Source of the DNA: Asparagopsis taxiformis
Taxonomy: Eukaryota; Rhodophyta; Florideophyceae; Bonnemaisoniales; Bonnemaisoniaceae
Direction: 5' to 3'
Length of the DNA: 64,000 bases
Assembly: GCA_030407315.1 (NCBI GenBank)
Contig: JALQPE010000107.1
Span: 1-64,000 of the forward strand
Position 1 is the stretch's first letter. Every line of letters begins with the position of its first letter. This document shows, one piece after another, positions 18,181 to 31,300 of this stretch. Under the pieces are notes generated by a model. That model did no database searches and had not been told where the DNA came from. It worked only from the letters and a program-made list of their open reading frames with translations. The translations under genes were made by a program, and so were the position numbers.

Positions 18181-18875
18181 GATGGAGCATAATAACAGCA
18201 CCATCACTGTTGCTACACTGGATCACACACCCTGGGAGGTGAGTTACTCCCCAACAACACATCGCTTCTGGGCTTCAAAATTTGGTGGAGGTCTGGAGCA
18301 CGTACAACTGGTGACAGAGGACACCAAGCTAGAAGAATGGGATGAACCGCAACTACCCGCTCTCTCGAAAACCACAAGTACTGGCACACAACGACAATCT
18401 TCCAATCGCAACAACAGCAGCAGCAAGCAAAAGAAGGGCAAGGTGTTCATTAGTCACGCCGGCCCGGACAAGGACACCATTGCACAAGTGGTGTACGACA
18501 AGCTGATCAAGCTGGGATTCGAAGTGTTCTTCGACAGAGAGGAACTGAAACCCGGACAGAACGCACCGAAGAAGATGGAATCTGCTTCGATTGCTATTGT
18601 AATTTTATCACCTGAATGTATTTGAAGAAGAGGGATATTTGAATCGACAGGCGAAAGAGGGTGGGTCTGTGCAGGATGTGGCGAAGGCCCTAAAAATGTT
18701 GACGAAGATAACTGGGATTGAAAATAAGAATGGTGCCACGAACGGGAGGGGAAAGAAACAGAAAAAGAGGCGGATGAAAATCATCGAGCTAACCGTAGCA
18801 GCAGTTGTAGGTGCCCAAAAGCGAATAGATGACGGCACGGCTGCAGGGCCTAGCACACAGCAGGAAAGTAAATGA

Positions 18876-21787
18876 GTGTTCGAGTGGGTGTTTACAGATT
18901 TCTAGACAGTTTCTACAATGCATAGCTAGGCGAGGTATAGTGCAGAGAATTGAACAATGCGAGCAGCGTATTCAAATATGTCAGCCACAAGTTGGGATGG
19001 TGCACTGCGGTTGCGGATCAAACACCGCATGACGAAATCCAGTTTATCAAGTTGCGTACGCCGATTGCAAAACTTTTCGTTTCTTCTTCAACGCATACAC
19101 CAACAAGTTCAACTAGCTCTATTGTTTGCAGCAGCGCACATCGAGGTCACAACATAACAGTGACCATCCGACTTGTTACATGAACATAACTGCACTATCA
19201 AGTTCTGGTGCAGCACGCTACTTGATCGAAGGACGGCGCCTTTCCCATGAACCCCCTTTGGCAAAACAATGCACAAAAACCGGGGATGCTATCGGTTAAG
19301 CAGTGCAATCGCACACTTGTATGACTAGACATCACTCTGTATTCCTTCAAAGTGTGTGCGAAGCGAGTTGGGCGCGTCAAATTTTTAACCACCCAGTCTC
19401 GAGGCGATATGAATGATTACAGAGATTACGATTCCCAATGTCAGCGTGAAGTTTGCTCGTATTTGATGGTGCACCTGATGCGCATCTATCTGATATTCCA
19501 ATACACAACAACGGCGTGCAGGGCTGAGCCAATTTTTTCAAGTCGAAATGAGGATGCAGTCGATATCTTATGTTTTTGGCGACGTTGGCGATGGAGTTGA
19601 GAGTGTCCGACCACATTTCTTTTGGCTCAGCTACGAAATATCTTCCTTTCATATGTTGTGAACCATGCTTACGAAGCCGGCGCGAGTATGCCAGCAGATG
19701 CAACGCGTTCTGAGCTCATCGCTTGTCGCTCCGCTCGAACCGCTTCGTCGCTGTCGTTGCCAATGAAGTGCCGCGCCCATCGCAACGGATAGTCTGAAAC
19801 TGCTGTCGACAGACGGATGGCCAAATTTCACCTTGGCAACAGTTAGCCGTTTGTCTGCCTCCGAGACCGCCACGTGTGGTCTCCAAAATACGTGCAGAAT
19901 ATTATTTTACGGTTTTGAGATATTTTCGTAGCCAATGAAATGGCGTTTGCCGCTGTGATCAGGCCCAGAAATTGTATTATCCAAACGTACCAGGGGGTAC
20001 GGCATCACTGATTGGTCGCGCGTTGCTGTCAGGACCTGCGGCGCACAGTCGAAATTCAACGCTGTCGACTCACATGTCCCGTGCGTTCCAACGCGTTGGA
20101 TTGGTGGACGACTTGATCTGCTGAGGAGATGAAATCACATCACGTCACGTCTAGCTGATTGTGATGGGCGGTATTTCATTTCCCTATCATCATCCTCAGT
20201 TTCGTTGCGAATCGCTCGCTGCAGCCGAGAAACTCGGCGTCTCATGCTGCCAAGGTGGCGCTGAATGCGAGACGACGCTAGAAACCTTTGAAATATCGGA
20301 TTCTAGGTGTGCGATGGTTTGCAGGAGTTTTCGTGAACAAGGCATGGCGGACGCAAAGAGGGTGGTATGAATGGATATTGTTCGTGCATTGGTTTGACGA
20401 AAATGGCGATGGGACTGTGACGGCGAGTTGGCATGAAGGGAGGAATGGGGGTAGCACGTATGAAGGGTACTGGAGGGTACGATATAGTGGTGTTGGACTG
20501 AGCGAAATTGCATACGGTTAGTTTGTGGTGGGAGATGGGAGGAAGCATGCAAGTTACTGTGAGGCCAATTGGTGGAAGCTGTCGAGCTACTCGGGGATGG
20601 TTGAGGATGGGTAGTTTAGTTAGAATATGGCAGCTGTGTGTGAATAATGGCAATGGCAACCTGCCGAGACGCAGCTTGGCTCGATAATGAAGTGGGACGC
20701 GGCGTGGAGGTACATAGAGAACACATATCTGAGCAACTCGCACAGAGTGCGGCGGTTGGTGTGAAATAAAAAGTGCATTCGAATGCAGATTATCGAGTTG
20801 CGCTGCCTTGCTTACATCAAATGAGCACCCGCCTCGGACTCTACAAGCCGATGACAGTTCATGTAGTCTAGTTTCATCCCATCAGCCGCGCTGTGATTGG
20901 ACTTGAATCGAGTCGACGGTTGTAGTGCAAGTGAAAAATTGCAATGTCGGCAGGCGAGGAAATATTACATTCATTCATTTTAGTTCATCTGCCGGACGGC
21001 AGTTGCGATACGCATTCTACGTCGGAAATACACCGCGACGCCAATACATCGACTGGCTTCTTTCCATAGCATCAGCACTGCCATCACGTATCAGCAGCCT
21101 CTTCTCATTTGGAACAACGCAATGGCGCACCTACCCCCCTTGAGTTCGTCGCACTTATCGCCAGTGCTGGGCCATCACACCGACCATCACGAGGTCTCCA
21201 CTCTCAGCAGTGGTGGCCATCTCAATGAGTGGACATGGCATTCACCGCTGTTGCTTCTCCTCCTGCTCCATTATGAATCGCGCACGCTACGCTTGTTGAA
21301 CCCATTCATCGACCAACTGCACCAAGCTTCTTCCCGTTGTAAATTGCTCATATCAATATTTCGCTGGCGTCTGCAATACGTACATCGAACACATTCAAAC
21401 GAAACATCTGGATGACACCCTAATCGTACACCCGGTGCTTTGGAAGATTTTAGCAATCCGTCCTGCATAGCATCAGGCTGTGCGTCCACCGTTTTCCGAG
21501 CAAAAAGCGCATCAACGATGACAAAAAATAATCTGCAGTCCTGTTACCGAACGCTCGGTCAAATCGTGTCGCACTCAATCGATCGCATGATGGCCTGAGA
21601 ACAATGGTGGAAAATTGGAAATACTTGTACGGCTGATTCCAAACCTGGAAGACTTCAAGCAGGACGAGCCTCGACAACCCCGACTCGGGTCAGTCGAACA
21701 AAAACCCAAACATCTGGAGACGTACGCACTGATTACATTCGACGAACACACCGCTCGAGCCACCCGCCAAAGAACAGTCGCTAGTGC
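18876..21787. other. 2.9-kb stretch without a supported gene
   Basis: No frame over about 150 aa and no recognisable domain. One short plus-strand frame, 20288-20521 (77 aa), has a protein-like composition (several Trp, WFDENGDGTVTASW with an EF-hand-like acidic run), but it has no homologue in the window and no clear start context. The rest may be decayed repeats. Confidence 0.5.
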
Positions 21788-23034
21788 AGCCATGAGAGAT
21801 GAACATAAATTTGTAAATAATAAAACATAATTTTGATCACAGCCCTATTCGCAACACGAGCCATCCGCCGCCGGTATGCCGGAAACGCAACACTCCTGCA
21901 CAAACTGTGACACCAACATTCGGAAAGTGCCCGCACGGTACGCCGGGCGTTGATGGACTGGTTCACGCATCTTGGCGCAAAACTGGAAAGCACTGCCCGG
22001 ATTACCGAAAACGGATGCGCATCGGCTGTTCGTTTGGTGGCGATGCAGTGGACCAAGTTGACGGTGAATACGATGGCGGCCGAATGATGAACGAAATTTA
22101 CTTCGGTGATCGCATGACATCGTCAGTCCGACTGCCACGCCCCGAGTCAGTTCAAGATCAGAACTGCTCATTTGTACTTGGCGAGCCAGATTTTCAGTTT
22201 TCCATGCGGACGCCAGGCGGCTGTTCTCAAACGATTGGAGGCATTTTTTCTGCGGTTTTCGCGCGCGGAATATAGTTGCGGCGTTCATTTCCCACCTCAG
22301 CTCTTCTTCCGTGCAGTGTGCTGATCCGCTTCGTTTCCCCCTTCCCTCTTGCTTTCCGATTCCGCCCAGCACATAACTTGCCATTGTCACAGCCACTCTG
22401 CAAACAACCAGGTGCACATCAGCGGGACTACCAGAGGGGATTTCATTGCACATTTGCCAGGTGAGACATGTACATTCGTCGCGTTGATATCGTCAACGAG
22501 TTTAGCTGAAATGATGTCAACCCTGCGACTACACTACGTCGACATCGTTGTTCTAAATCTGTAAGATCGACAGTAGCGCAGTATCACATGTTTACGCGTA
22601 GCGTGCACGTGAAATCATGGGATGTATGCATTTCAACGCGATGGTTTCTATATCTGCATTCACCAAATTAGTTTCAACGTCAGTTGTAGCATGCACACGC
22701 ACTCGAGCAGATGTAATTTGTCCGTAAACGTCAGCAGTAAATAAATTATAGCGTGGGAACATACATGGGCTACCTTGTCCACTATAATCAACTTGGAGCC
22801 TTAATGCTTCGGTGGACAGCACACCAGACCCGTTGCCAACCGGCACATGCCAAATAGTAGCCTGAGTTTCGTTCCGCGTCTTGTCTACCATGCACATTCT
22901 CCGCATTGACTAGCGCCGCAATCGCTCTCCAGACAACAGTCATCCCTTGACCCTCTCCCGCTTACAACGCTAGTCGTGGATTTCTGAACACTCTCCAGGG
23001 TCACCCTGTTCATTCAACCAAATAGCGATTTTAT
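21788..23034. repeat. 3'-flank block of gene B
   Basis: It is paralogous to 1857-2007 plus 5571-6953 downstream of A, and contains the empty site of Copia element 1 at about 21930. The segment from about 22330 to 23034 is also paralogous, inverted, to 31430-32135 after D. The 202-aa and 122-aa frames seen here are not preserved in the other copies. Confidence 0.78.
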
Positions 23035-26000
23035 TCATTGCTTGTTGCTGGGTCCTGCAGCACTCCCGTCGTCTATTCGCTTTTGTGCACCTACAACTGC
23101 TTCCACGATTAGCTCGATGATTTCCATCCGTTTCTTCCTCTCTTCTTCTCCCTCCCCGTTCGTGGCACCATTCATGTTCTCAATACCAGTTATCCCTCTC
23201 AACTTTTGTAGAGCCTCCACGATATCCTTCACAGACCCACCCTCTTTCGCTTGTCGAATCAAATATCCCTCTTCTTCAAATACATTCTTTCCAGTCTCAC
23301 CAGTAATATTCAACAGCGTCTCCACGTCCCGACATTCTGCCAGTCCCAGTCGATAGAATACGGGGATGATGATCACACCACGTTCCCCATACTCTGCAAA
23401 CCGCCTCAGGAAGCATAACAACTCTCGCATAGTCCACTTTCGCGCAGGGAATTCAGGTGATAATATTACAATGGCAATCGAAGCAGACTCCATCTCCTCA
23501 TCCATCTTCTTCGATGCGTTCTGCCCAGGTTTCAGTTCCTCTCTGTCGAAGAACACTTCGAATCCCAGCTCAATCAGCTTGTCGTAAGCCACTTGCGCAA
23601 TGGTGTCCTTGTCCGGGCCGGCGTGACTAATGAACACCTTGCCCTTCTTCTTTTGCTTGTTGCTGCTGTTGTTGCGATCGGAATTTTGTCGTTGTGTGCC
23701 AGTACTTGTGGTTTTCGAGAGAGCGGGTAGTTGTGGTTCATCCCATTCTTCCAGCTTGGTGTCCTCTGTTACTAGTTGTACATGCTCTAGACCCCCGCCA
23801 AGTTTTGATGCCCAGAAGCGATGTGTTGTAGGGGAGTAACTCACATCCCAGGGTGCGTGATCTAGTGTAGCAATAGTGATGGGGCTGTTATTATGCTCCA
23901 TCTGAATGGCTCCTGAATACAAGTGATAATTCTTTGCGAGATTGTGAAACAGGCGCCAACGACTATTTCTGATGGCATTTGCCGATTCCTGGTCATTTTC
24001 TACCACAATTCGGTCTCGCATGGTGGATGGGTTGACATTCCATGATATTGATTTCTTCACTCCTTCTTCATCACGTTTTGTTTGGGCGAAAGCCTCAGCA
24101 CTGAGAACAGTCCCTTCTCCATAAAAGTGCAAACGGTACACTCTTGGTGGTATGTACATAGCCTCGCGATCTTCGAGCGTTCCCGCCCAGTCCTCCATAT
24201 CCGAAAATGTGCGCACCATCTCACCACTTGAAATATCGACAACGAATACAACCAACTCTTCGGAACCACAGTACGCAACCATTCCTCCACCATTACACAC
24301 TACAACTCGATGAACGTGGCGATTGGGTTTGAATTTGTTGATCACATCATCCTTCCGTTCAGTAACATCTTCAACTCTTCTCACCTCAATCTCTTCTGAT
24401 CCCTTGTTGAACACAGTCATGAATGAGTCATCACGCGATATCCCAAACGCTTCGATGTCACTGACGAACGAATCTTCGGCGCCACGCGAGTTGGCATCTC
24501 CCACACGCGTCGTGTCCCACACGAACACTTTCCCATGCTTCGAGTCGCCCACAAATAACTGTGATTCATCTTTGTTCTGTACAATCGACCACGGCGATAG
24601 CATTCGAGAGTCGGAGAATCGGTGTATCACAGAAACACCAGTCGGGACACTTCTCACGTCCCACACAATAATCTCCGTACGGCCAGCGGAGTACAACAAA
24701 TTTGCATCTCTGCTAAACAACACTAAACGTACTCTATATTTGTGCCCAAACAGCGGTTCACAAACTTGTCGCCGATCTTGTACACTCCACAATCGTACAC
24801 TATCGTCGTAAGATGCTGACGCGATGATACGTTCGTCGGCACTCAGCGCAACACAACGGACTCTGTTTATGTGTCCTGTGAGCGCCTCTCCATTCGGTGT
24901 CCACGCGTCGACGTCCCAAACTCGAAGTGTATGATCAGATGATCCTGAGACCAACACGTTCTCACTGTTCCCAACAGCCAGCGACCATATCTTATCACTG
25001 TGCGCGCGAACACACTTCAACACGCGTCCACTTGTCGCCTCCACGAATCGCACGTTGCCACTTGACGACCCAACAGCCAGTACTCCACGTGTCAGCAATA
25101 GTACCGCGCTTCGCAGTTCTTCATTCTTCTCCAGCTTGACCCTTGAATGATCGATGATGCGATTTCTTCCACACATTCACAGTCCCATCAGCTAAACATG
25201 AATAAATCTCACCGCTCCTCCTGTCAATGCATATACCTATCACTCCAGTTTCGTGTCTATCTAGTATAAAACGCTCCTCGCCATCATTGCATTCAATGAC
25301 GCGAACTTCCCCTCTACGGCCACCAATCACCAATTCATCCTCCTCTACACCCAAATCCATGCGGAAGATATTGAATTGCGTTGCGAGCAAACGTTTCAGC
25401 TCACTGTCGACACTGTTCAGCACCCCAGCACCAGCACGAACCCACGGCCGAGCACTGTGCTTCTCAATACTCCACATTACTCGTCGGATGACACTCGAGT
25501 CGCTTCGCAGTGAAGCAAGCCGCCCATAAAGTTGGAACGAACACTCTCTGCGATTCTTTATGCAGAACGGGACTACGCACTTGTGCATCGTCTCTATCAG
25601 AGTCTCGATGTCTTCCACAACTGTGCCTCGGTTTTCGCCACTCTCATTTCTCTCAATATAGTCGCGCAACATTGCTAGGTCGGACATGATCTTGCGGAAT
25701 GGCACCCGTTTCTCGTCTTTGTTCAACCACTGCATCCAAGAATAGTCGGTGAGAAGGCACAACGCATCTGTGCCCCGTCTGGCGCCGAGCATGTGGTACA
25801 CAATATTCTCACTCATGTACGCCTCCTCTGACAAATTCTGCCATTTGGTAGTGGTTGTGGGGGATTCAGATGTCGAGTAGAACTGGTCCACAAGGCTGGC
25901 GTGGTACATTTGCACCTCATCTCCTTGAGTCAAATGCACTGCATAGTCATGAACCAAGTCATGGACGGCCAATGCAGCATTCGTGCTTTCACTAACAGTG

Positions 26001-27106
26001 GCTGCAGATGCAATGTTCCCTTCGATCAGCAGATCCATACCGTGCTTGGCATCCTTCTGAGATAGGCCCCACAGATGCTGGAGTGTGGTCAGCGGTATGG
26101 ACGATTGCTTCTGGAGCACACTGAGCGATTGGAATAGTTCTGTGATGCAAACAGCTTCGACCATCCATTTCTTCTCTACCGCGTTCAAACTCGATTGCAA
26201 GGAGGCGTACAAATCCAAGTGTTCCAAACTCTTGGTCTCACCGAGTTGCTGCACGTTATGTTGGAGTGTGTGCCAGTACCGAATCCATGCTGTGTCTTTG
26301 GAGCCATCGGCAAGTTGTTCTTTCTCACGAAGGACGGAAGTACCTGCAACACTGAGTGCTAGTGGGAGACCGCCACAAGTCTTGACAACGTTTTCCATGG
26401 CGTCAATACTTTCGGTCGAGAGAGAGTTCAGTGTCAATGGCTGTACATTGGCATAACGGCACAGAATTCGCGTTGCTGTTTCAGTATCTGACGCATCCGG
26501 AATCACATCGATTTGGACGTCGTGAAGAGGAATGCGTGCCACACCATGATCCCTGGTCGACGTGAGCAGCTTGAGGGACGCAGATGTGAGCTTACGCACA
26601 GCGGCGCAAAATTCCTTGAGCAGCGCGTACAAGGTGTCAGACACATCCCAGACGTCATCAAAAACAAGCAGAATGTTTTGGTCCTTGAGCTGATCGAGGA
26701 ATTTCTGCAACAGCATAGTTGGAGATTTATCAGTGGCGGACATGCGCAGAAAATCGTCGAGAAACTGGGGACAAGCTTCTCGGACAAACTCTTCTAGCTG
26801 CATCATCAATTTCGAAACGGTGGCGTCCTGGCCAAGCGAAATGAACCATATGCCGTCGGGGTATCTGGCCCAGATGTCGCTGTCATGCCCAATTTCCTTG
26901 AGAATGGTTGTCTTTCCAGCGCCGCCCATACCGACAAGGGCGACAGTGTTGCGTCCACGTGTGCGAGAGAGGAGTTCTTGTTTGGCTCTACTCTCTGGGG
27001 TGTGGGATGATTGGGAAAAGTCGAGGACGGCGGCGTGATTTGGTGGAACATGGAAAGTGTTTGGCTGTCTGGCTGGTAGGTTAGGGAGAGAAAAGCTACC
27101 TCCCAT
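23035..27106 (-). pseudogene. NB-ARC/WD40/TIR gene B, split by one extra base
   Basis: The first frame (25121-27106, 661 aa) holds MGGSFSLPNL, P-loop GMGGAGKTT, Walker B LLVFDDVWD, STRD, GLPLAL and the VHDLVHDYAVHL block, and ends shortly after the first WD40 repeat. The second (23035-25176) holds the remaining WD40 repeats and a complete TIR with KGKVFISHAGPD, FFDREELKPGQN and KWTMRELL. The break is an extra C on the plus strand: CCC at 25140-25142, where gene A has CC. Everything else is intact and highly similar to A, so this is a very recent lesion, a sequencing error, or a frameshift site. The stop is one codon later than in A (TAA changed to CAA). Confidence 0.9.
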
Positions 27107-28384
27107 TTTGAGATCGGTGGTGGCGGAGGCGGTGGCTAGAGGCGGGGAGTCGTTTCAGTATGAAATGAGGGGCGATGGGCGGTTGACAGGGCGGAGGGCT
27201 GAAACGGCTTTGGCGGAAATCTGAATACGCGGTGTGGAATGGAGCCGTTAAGGGAGCGGGGATGGAGCGTCGCAAGGCACGTTTAGCGGGGAGGGAGGTC
27301 GAGGAATGGGCAATGAAGGGTTTGGGAGATGAGTCTTAGATGGACAAGCGGGAGGGATGGAATATCGTTGAGGGCGCGTTGTCGTGAGATTTGTATTGGG
27401 ATAAGGTTGCGGACGGCGATGGGTTGGTTGTCGGAGGCAGGGAGAGTACTCAAGTTGAAGCGGTGGAATTGGTGATGGCGTCCTGGAGACATGGGAAACA
27501 AAGCAGCAGGGGCATGTTTGTGTAAGTTTTCAGTATGCAATGGTACGGAGCCGGCGACGGCATCGGTGGTGTCGTTAGTCGGCCTGCCCCAGTCAAAGTG
27601 CCGTGTGAGCCGATTGTTTTCCTGGCGTGACGTCACTCAGTACGTCCCGTGTCGTGTGCCGTTCACGGTGCACATCACATCACATGTGAAGATAATCGAT
27701 GATCTCGTTTTATTGACGGTTTTTGTCGACGACGGTCAAGTTACAAAGGGAACAAGATATAGCTGTAAACACTGTAAGTAGTGAGTTCGTCATCACAACC
27801 AGAAAATCTCGGGCCGAGACGTAGCCAGCAATATTCTCAAGCCGTACACGTGGAATTCTACCACTGCCCGGCCTGTCACATATAAACAAGTGTCCGCCCT
27901 GCGGAATATCGCTGGAGTGACAAGGAGAAACTTGATACGTGTGAAATACGTAATTGGCATGAGCGAGCACACGTGTATCTCAAAATTTACTGCGCCCACG
28001 TCCGCATGTTGTACAAGTGTCGCTCGTCGCCTCAACTCTCGTTCCATTGCTGCCCTAACATCTCTTTCTCACAAACAAAACGCTTGTCGTAACACCACCT
28101 CGAGCGCGCGCGAACATTCCACCGTTCTTTCCTTCAACGCCCACACTTGCCAAACTCACTCCATCCGCAGCCAACTCCACTCCCGCCACTGCTCTCCCAC
28201 CCGTTCCTTAAACACTTGCATCCTGCACTGTGCGCAACCCCTACCAACCATAGGTGTCCCAAACCTCTATGCAAGTCTCCCAAATCTCACTGTATTCTCC
28301 TGCCCACATCGATTTCCATACACCACGATAACCACATACAGATATCACCAGTCCGAGCGATTCTTTCCGATATTCACTCACACA
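27107..28384. promoter_or_regulatory. Shared intergenic block between divergent B and D
   Basis: 1278 bp between the start codons of the two divergent genes. The B side is G-rich on the plus strand. The middle has GCGTGACGTCACTC (about 27625), conserved in the A/C block. The D side has CACATATAAACAAGTG (about 27877), a TATA-like element roughly 500 bp before the D start. The last 300 bp before D are C/T-rich, like the leader of A and B on their own strand. This fits a bidirectional promoter with pyrimidine-rich leaders. Confidence 0.55.
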
Positions 28385-31300
28385 ATGGGATTGTACTTTT
28401 CTGCCCCTCACAACCAAACTCCCCAAATAGCTGAACAGCCCTCCCTACACCCCGTCCAGCAGCCAATCCCGGAACCTGTTCCTCAGTCAATCCAAAATCA
28501 CCTCACCCAATCAGCTCAAAAACCTCACGCGTTTCACGTCCCCATAAACCTCGCCGCCGTCCTCAACTTTTCCCAGCAATCCCACACTCCAGAGAGTAGA
28601 GCCAAACAAGAACTCCTCTCTCGCACACGCGGACACAACACAGTCGCCCTTGTCGGCATGGGCGGCGCTGGAAAGACAACCATTCTCAAGGAAATTGGGC
28701 ATGACAGCGACATCTGGGCCAGATACCCCGACGGCATATGGTTCATTTCGCTTGGCCAGGACGCAGACGTTTCGAAATTGATGACACAGCTAGAAGAGTT
28801 TGTCCGAGCAGCTTGTCCCCAGTTTCTCGACGATTTTCTGCGCATGTCCGCCGCTGATGAATCTCAAACTATGCTGTTACAAAACTTTCTCGATCAGCTC
28901 AAGGACCAAAATATTCTGCTCATCTTCGATGACGTCTGGGATATGTCCGACACCTTGTACGTGCTGCTCAAGGAATTTTGCGCTGCTGTGCGTAAGCTAC
29001 CATCTGCGTCCTTCAAGCTGCTCACGTCGACCAGGGATCATGGTGTGGCACGCATTCCTCTTCACGACGTCCAAATTGATGTGATTCCGGATGCGTCAGA
29101 TACTGAAACAGCAAAGCGAATTCTGTGCCGTTATGCCAATGTACAGCCATCGACACTGAACTCTCTCTCGACCGAAAGTAGTGACGCCATGGAAGACATT
29201 GTCAAGACTTGTGCCGGTCTCCCACTAGCACTCAGTGTTGCAGGTACTTCCGTCCTCCGTGAGAAAGAACGGCTCACCAACGGCTCCAAAGACGCAGCAT
29301 GGATTCAGTACTGGCACGCACTGCAGCACAACGTTCACCAACTCGGTGAGACTGAGAGCTTGGAACACTTGGGTTTGTATGCCTCCTTGCAATCGAGTTT
29401 AAATGCAGCAGAGCAGAAATGGAAGGTCGAAACAGTTTGCCTCACAAAACTGTTTCAATTGCTCAGTGTGCTCCAGAAGCAATCGTCCATACCGCTGACC
29501 ACACTCCAGCATCTTTGGGGCCTGTCTCACGAAGATGCCAAGCACGGTATGGATCTGCTGATCAAAAGTAACATTGCATTTACAATCACTGTTGGTGAGA
29601 GTAAGAATGCCGCATTGGCCCTCCATAACTTGGTTCATGACTATGCAGTGTATTTGACTGAAGGAGATGAGGTGTAAATGTACCACGCCAGCCTTGTGGA
29701 CCAGTTCTACTCATCATCGGAATCACCCACATCCACTACCAAATGGCAGAAATTGGGACGTGGACGCCGAATGGAGAGGCGCTCACAGGACACATAAACA
29801 GAGTCCGTTGTGTTGCGCTGAGTGCCGACGAACGTATCATCGCGTCAGCATCTTACGACGATAGTGTACGATTGTGGAGTGTACAAGATCGGCGACAAGT
29901 TTGTGAACCGCTGTTTGGGCACAAATATAGAGTACGTTTAGTGTTGTTTAGCAGAGATGCAAATTTGTTGTACTCCGCTGGCCGTACGGAGATTATTGTG
30001 TGGGACGTGAGAAGTGTCCCGACTGGTGTTTCTGTGATACACCGATTCTCCGACTCTCGAATGCTATCGCCGTGGTCGATTGTACAGAACAAAGATGAAT
30101 CACAGTTATTTGTGGGCGACTCGAAGCATGGGAAAGTGTTCGTGTGGGACACGACGCGTGTGGGAGATGCCAACTCGCGTGGCGCCGAAGATTCGTTCGT
30201 CAGTGACATCGAAGCGTTTGGGATATCGCGTGATGACTCATTCATGACTGTGTTCAACAAGGGATCAGAAGAGATTGAGGTGAGAAGAGTTGAAGATGTT
30301 ACTGAACGGAAGGATGATGTGATCAACAAATTCAAACCCAATCGCCACGTTCATCGAGTTGTAGTGTGTAATGGTGGAGGAATGGTTGCGTACTGTGGTT
30401 CCGAAGAGTTGGTTGTATTCGTTGTCGATATTTCAAGTGGTGAGATGGTGCGCACATTTTCGGATATGGAGGACTGGGCGGGAACGCTCGAAGATCGCGA
30501 GGCTATGTACATACCACCAAGAGTGTACCGTTTGCACTTTTATGGAGAAGGGACTGTTCTCAGTGCTGAGGCTTTCGCCCAAACAAAACGTGATGAAGGA
30601 GTGAAGAAATCAATATCATGGAATGTCAACCCATCCACCATGCGAGACCGAATTGTGGTAGAAAATGACCAGGAATCGGCAAATGCCATCAGAAATAGTC
30701 GTTGGCGCCTGTTTCACAATCTCGCAAAGAATTATCACTTGTATTCAGGAGCCATTCAGATGGAGCACAATAACAGCACTATCACTATTGCTACACTAGA
30801 TCACACACCCTGGGATGTGAGTTACTCCCCTACAACACATCGCTTCTGGGCATCAAAACTTGGCGGGGGTCTAGAGCATGTACAACGGGTAACAGAGGAC
30901 ACCAAGCTGGAAGAATGGGATGAACCACAACTACCCGCTCTCTCGAAAACCACAAGTACTGGCACACAACGACAAACTTCCGATCGCAACAACAGCAGCA
31001 GCAAGCACACCTGAATTCCCTGCTCGAAAATGGACCATGCGAGAGTTGTTATGCTTCCTGCGACGGTTTGCAGAGTATGGGGAACGTGGTGTGATTATCA
31101 TCCCCGTATTCTATCGACTGGGACTGACAGAATGTCGGGACGTGGAGACGCTGTTGAATGTTACGGCGGAGACAGGAAAGACTGTATTTGAAGAAGAGGG
31201 ATATTGGATTCGACAAGCGAAAGAGGGTGGGTCTGTGAAGGATATAGTCGAGGCTCTACAATAGTTGAGAGGGATAACTGGTATTGAGAACATGAATGGT

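Larger units (their letters stand above)
12745..18875 (+). pseudogene. NB-ARC/WD40/TIR relic C, 5'-truncated and interrupted twice
   Basis: It starts inside the propeller region (MAVFN, REIEVRRAENVA, VINKFKPDRYVYRVAVCSGGG), matching residues of A. It runs 12745-12937, resumes 13319-13657 after a 381-bp insertion, and again 18181-18875 after Copia element 2. The last part carries a TIR start (KGKVFISHAGPDKDTI, FFDREELKPGQN). The frame then jumps from VILSPE to FEEEGY, deleting the segment with the W..REL catalytic glutamate. The C-terminal tail (GAQKRIDDG) is kept. The NB-ARC half is absent. A TGA occurs in the propeller part at about 13609. The position, on the far side of the spacer from A, matches that of D relative to B. 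Confidence 0.88.

Noticed and set aside
21845..22453. 202-aa minus-strand frame in the flank of gene B
   Set aside because: Not preserved in the paralogous flank of A, which has many shifts, so coding constraint is unlikely.
24323..24811. 162-aa antisense frame, identical at 29853-30341
   Set aside because: It is the shadow of the WD40 coding region of B and D; its identity reflects the duplicated tract.
27890..28384. 165-codon N-terminal extension of relic D
   Set aside because: It lies in the conserved intergenic block, is not preserved in the A/C copy, and the MG start at 28385 matches the position and motif of A and B.
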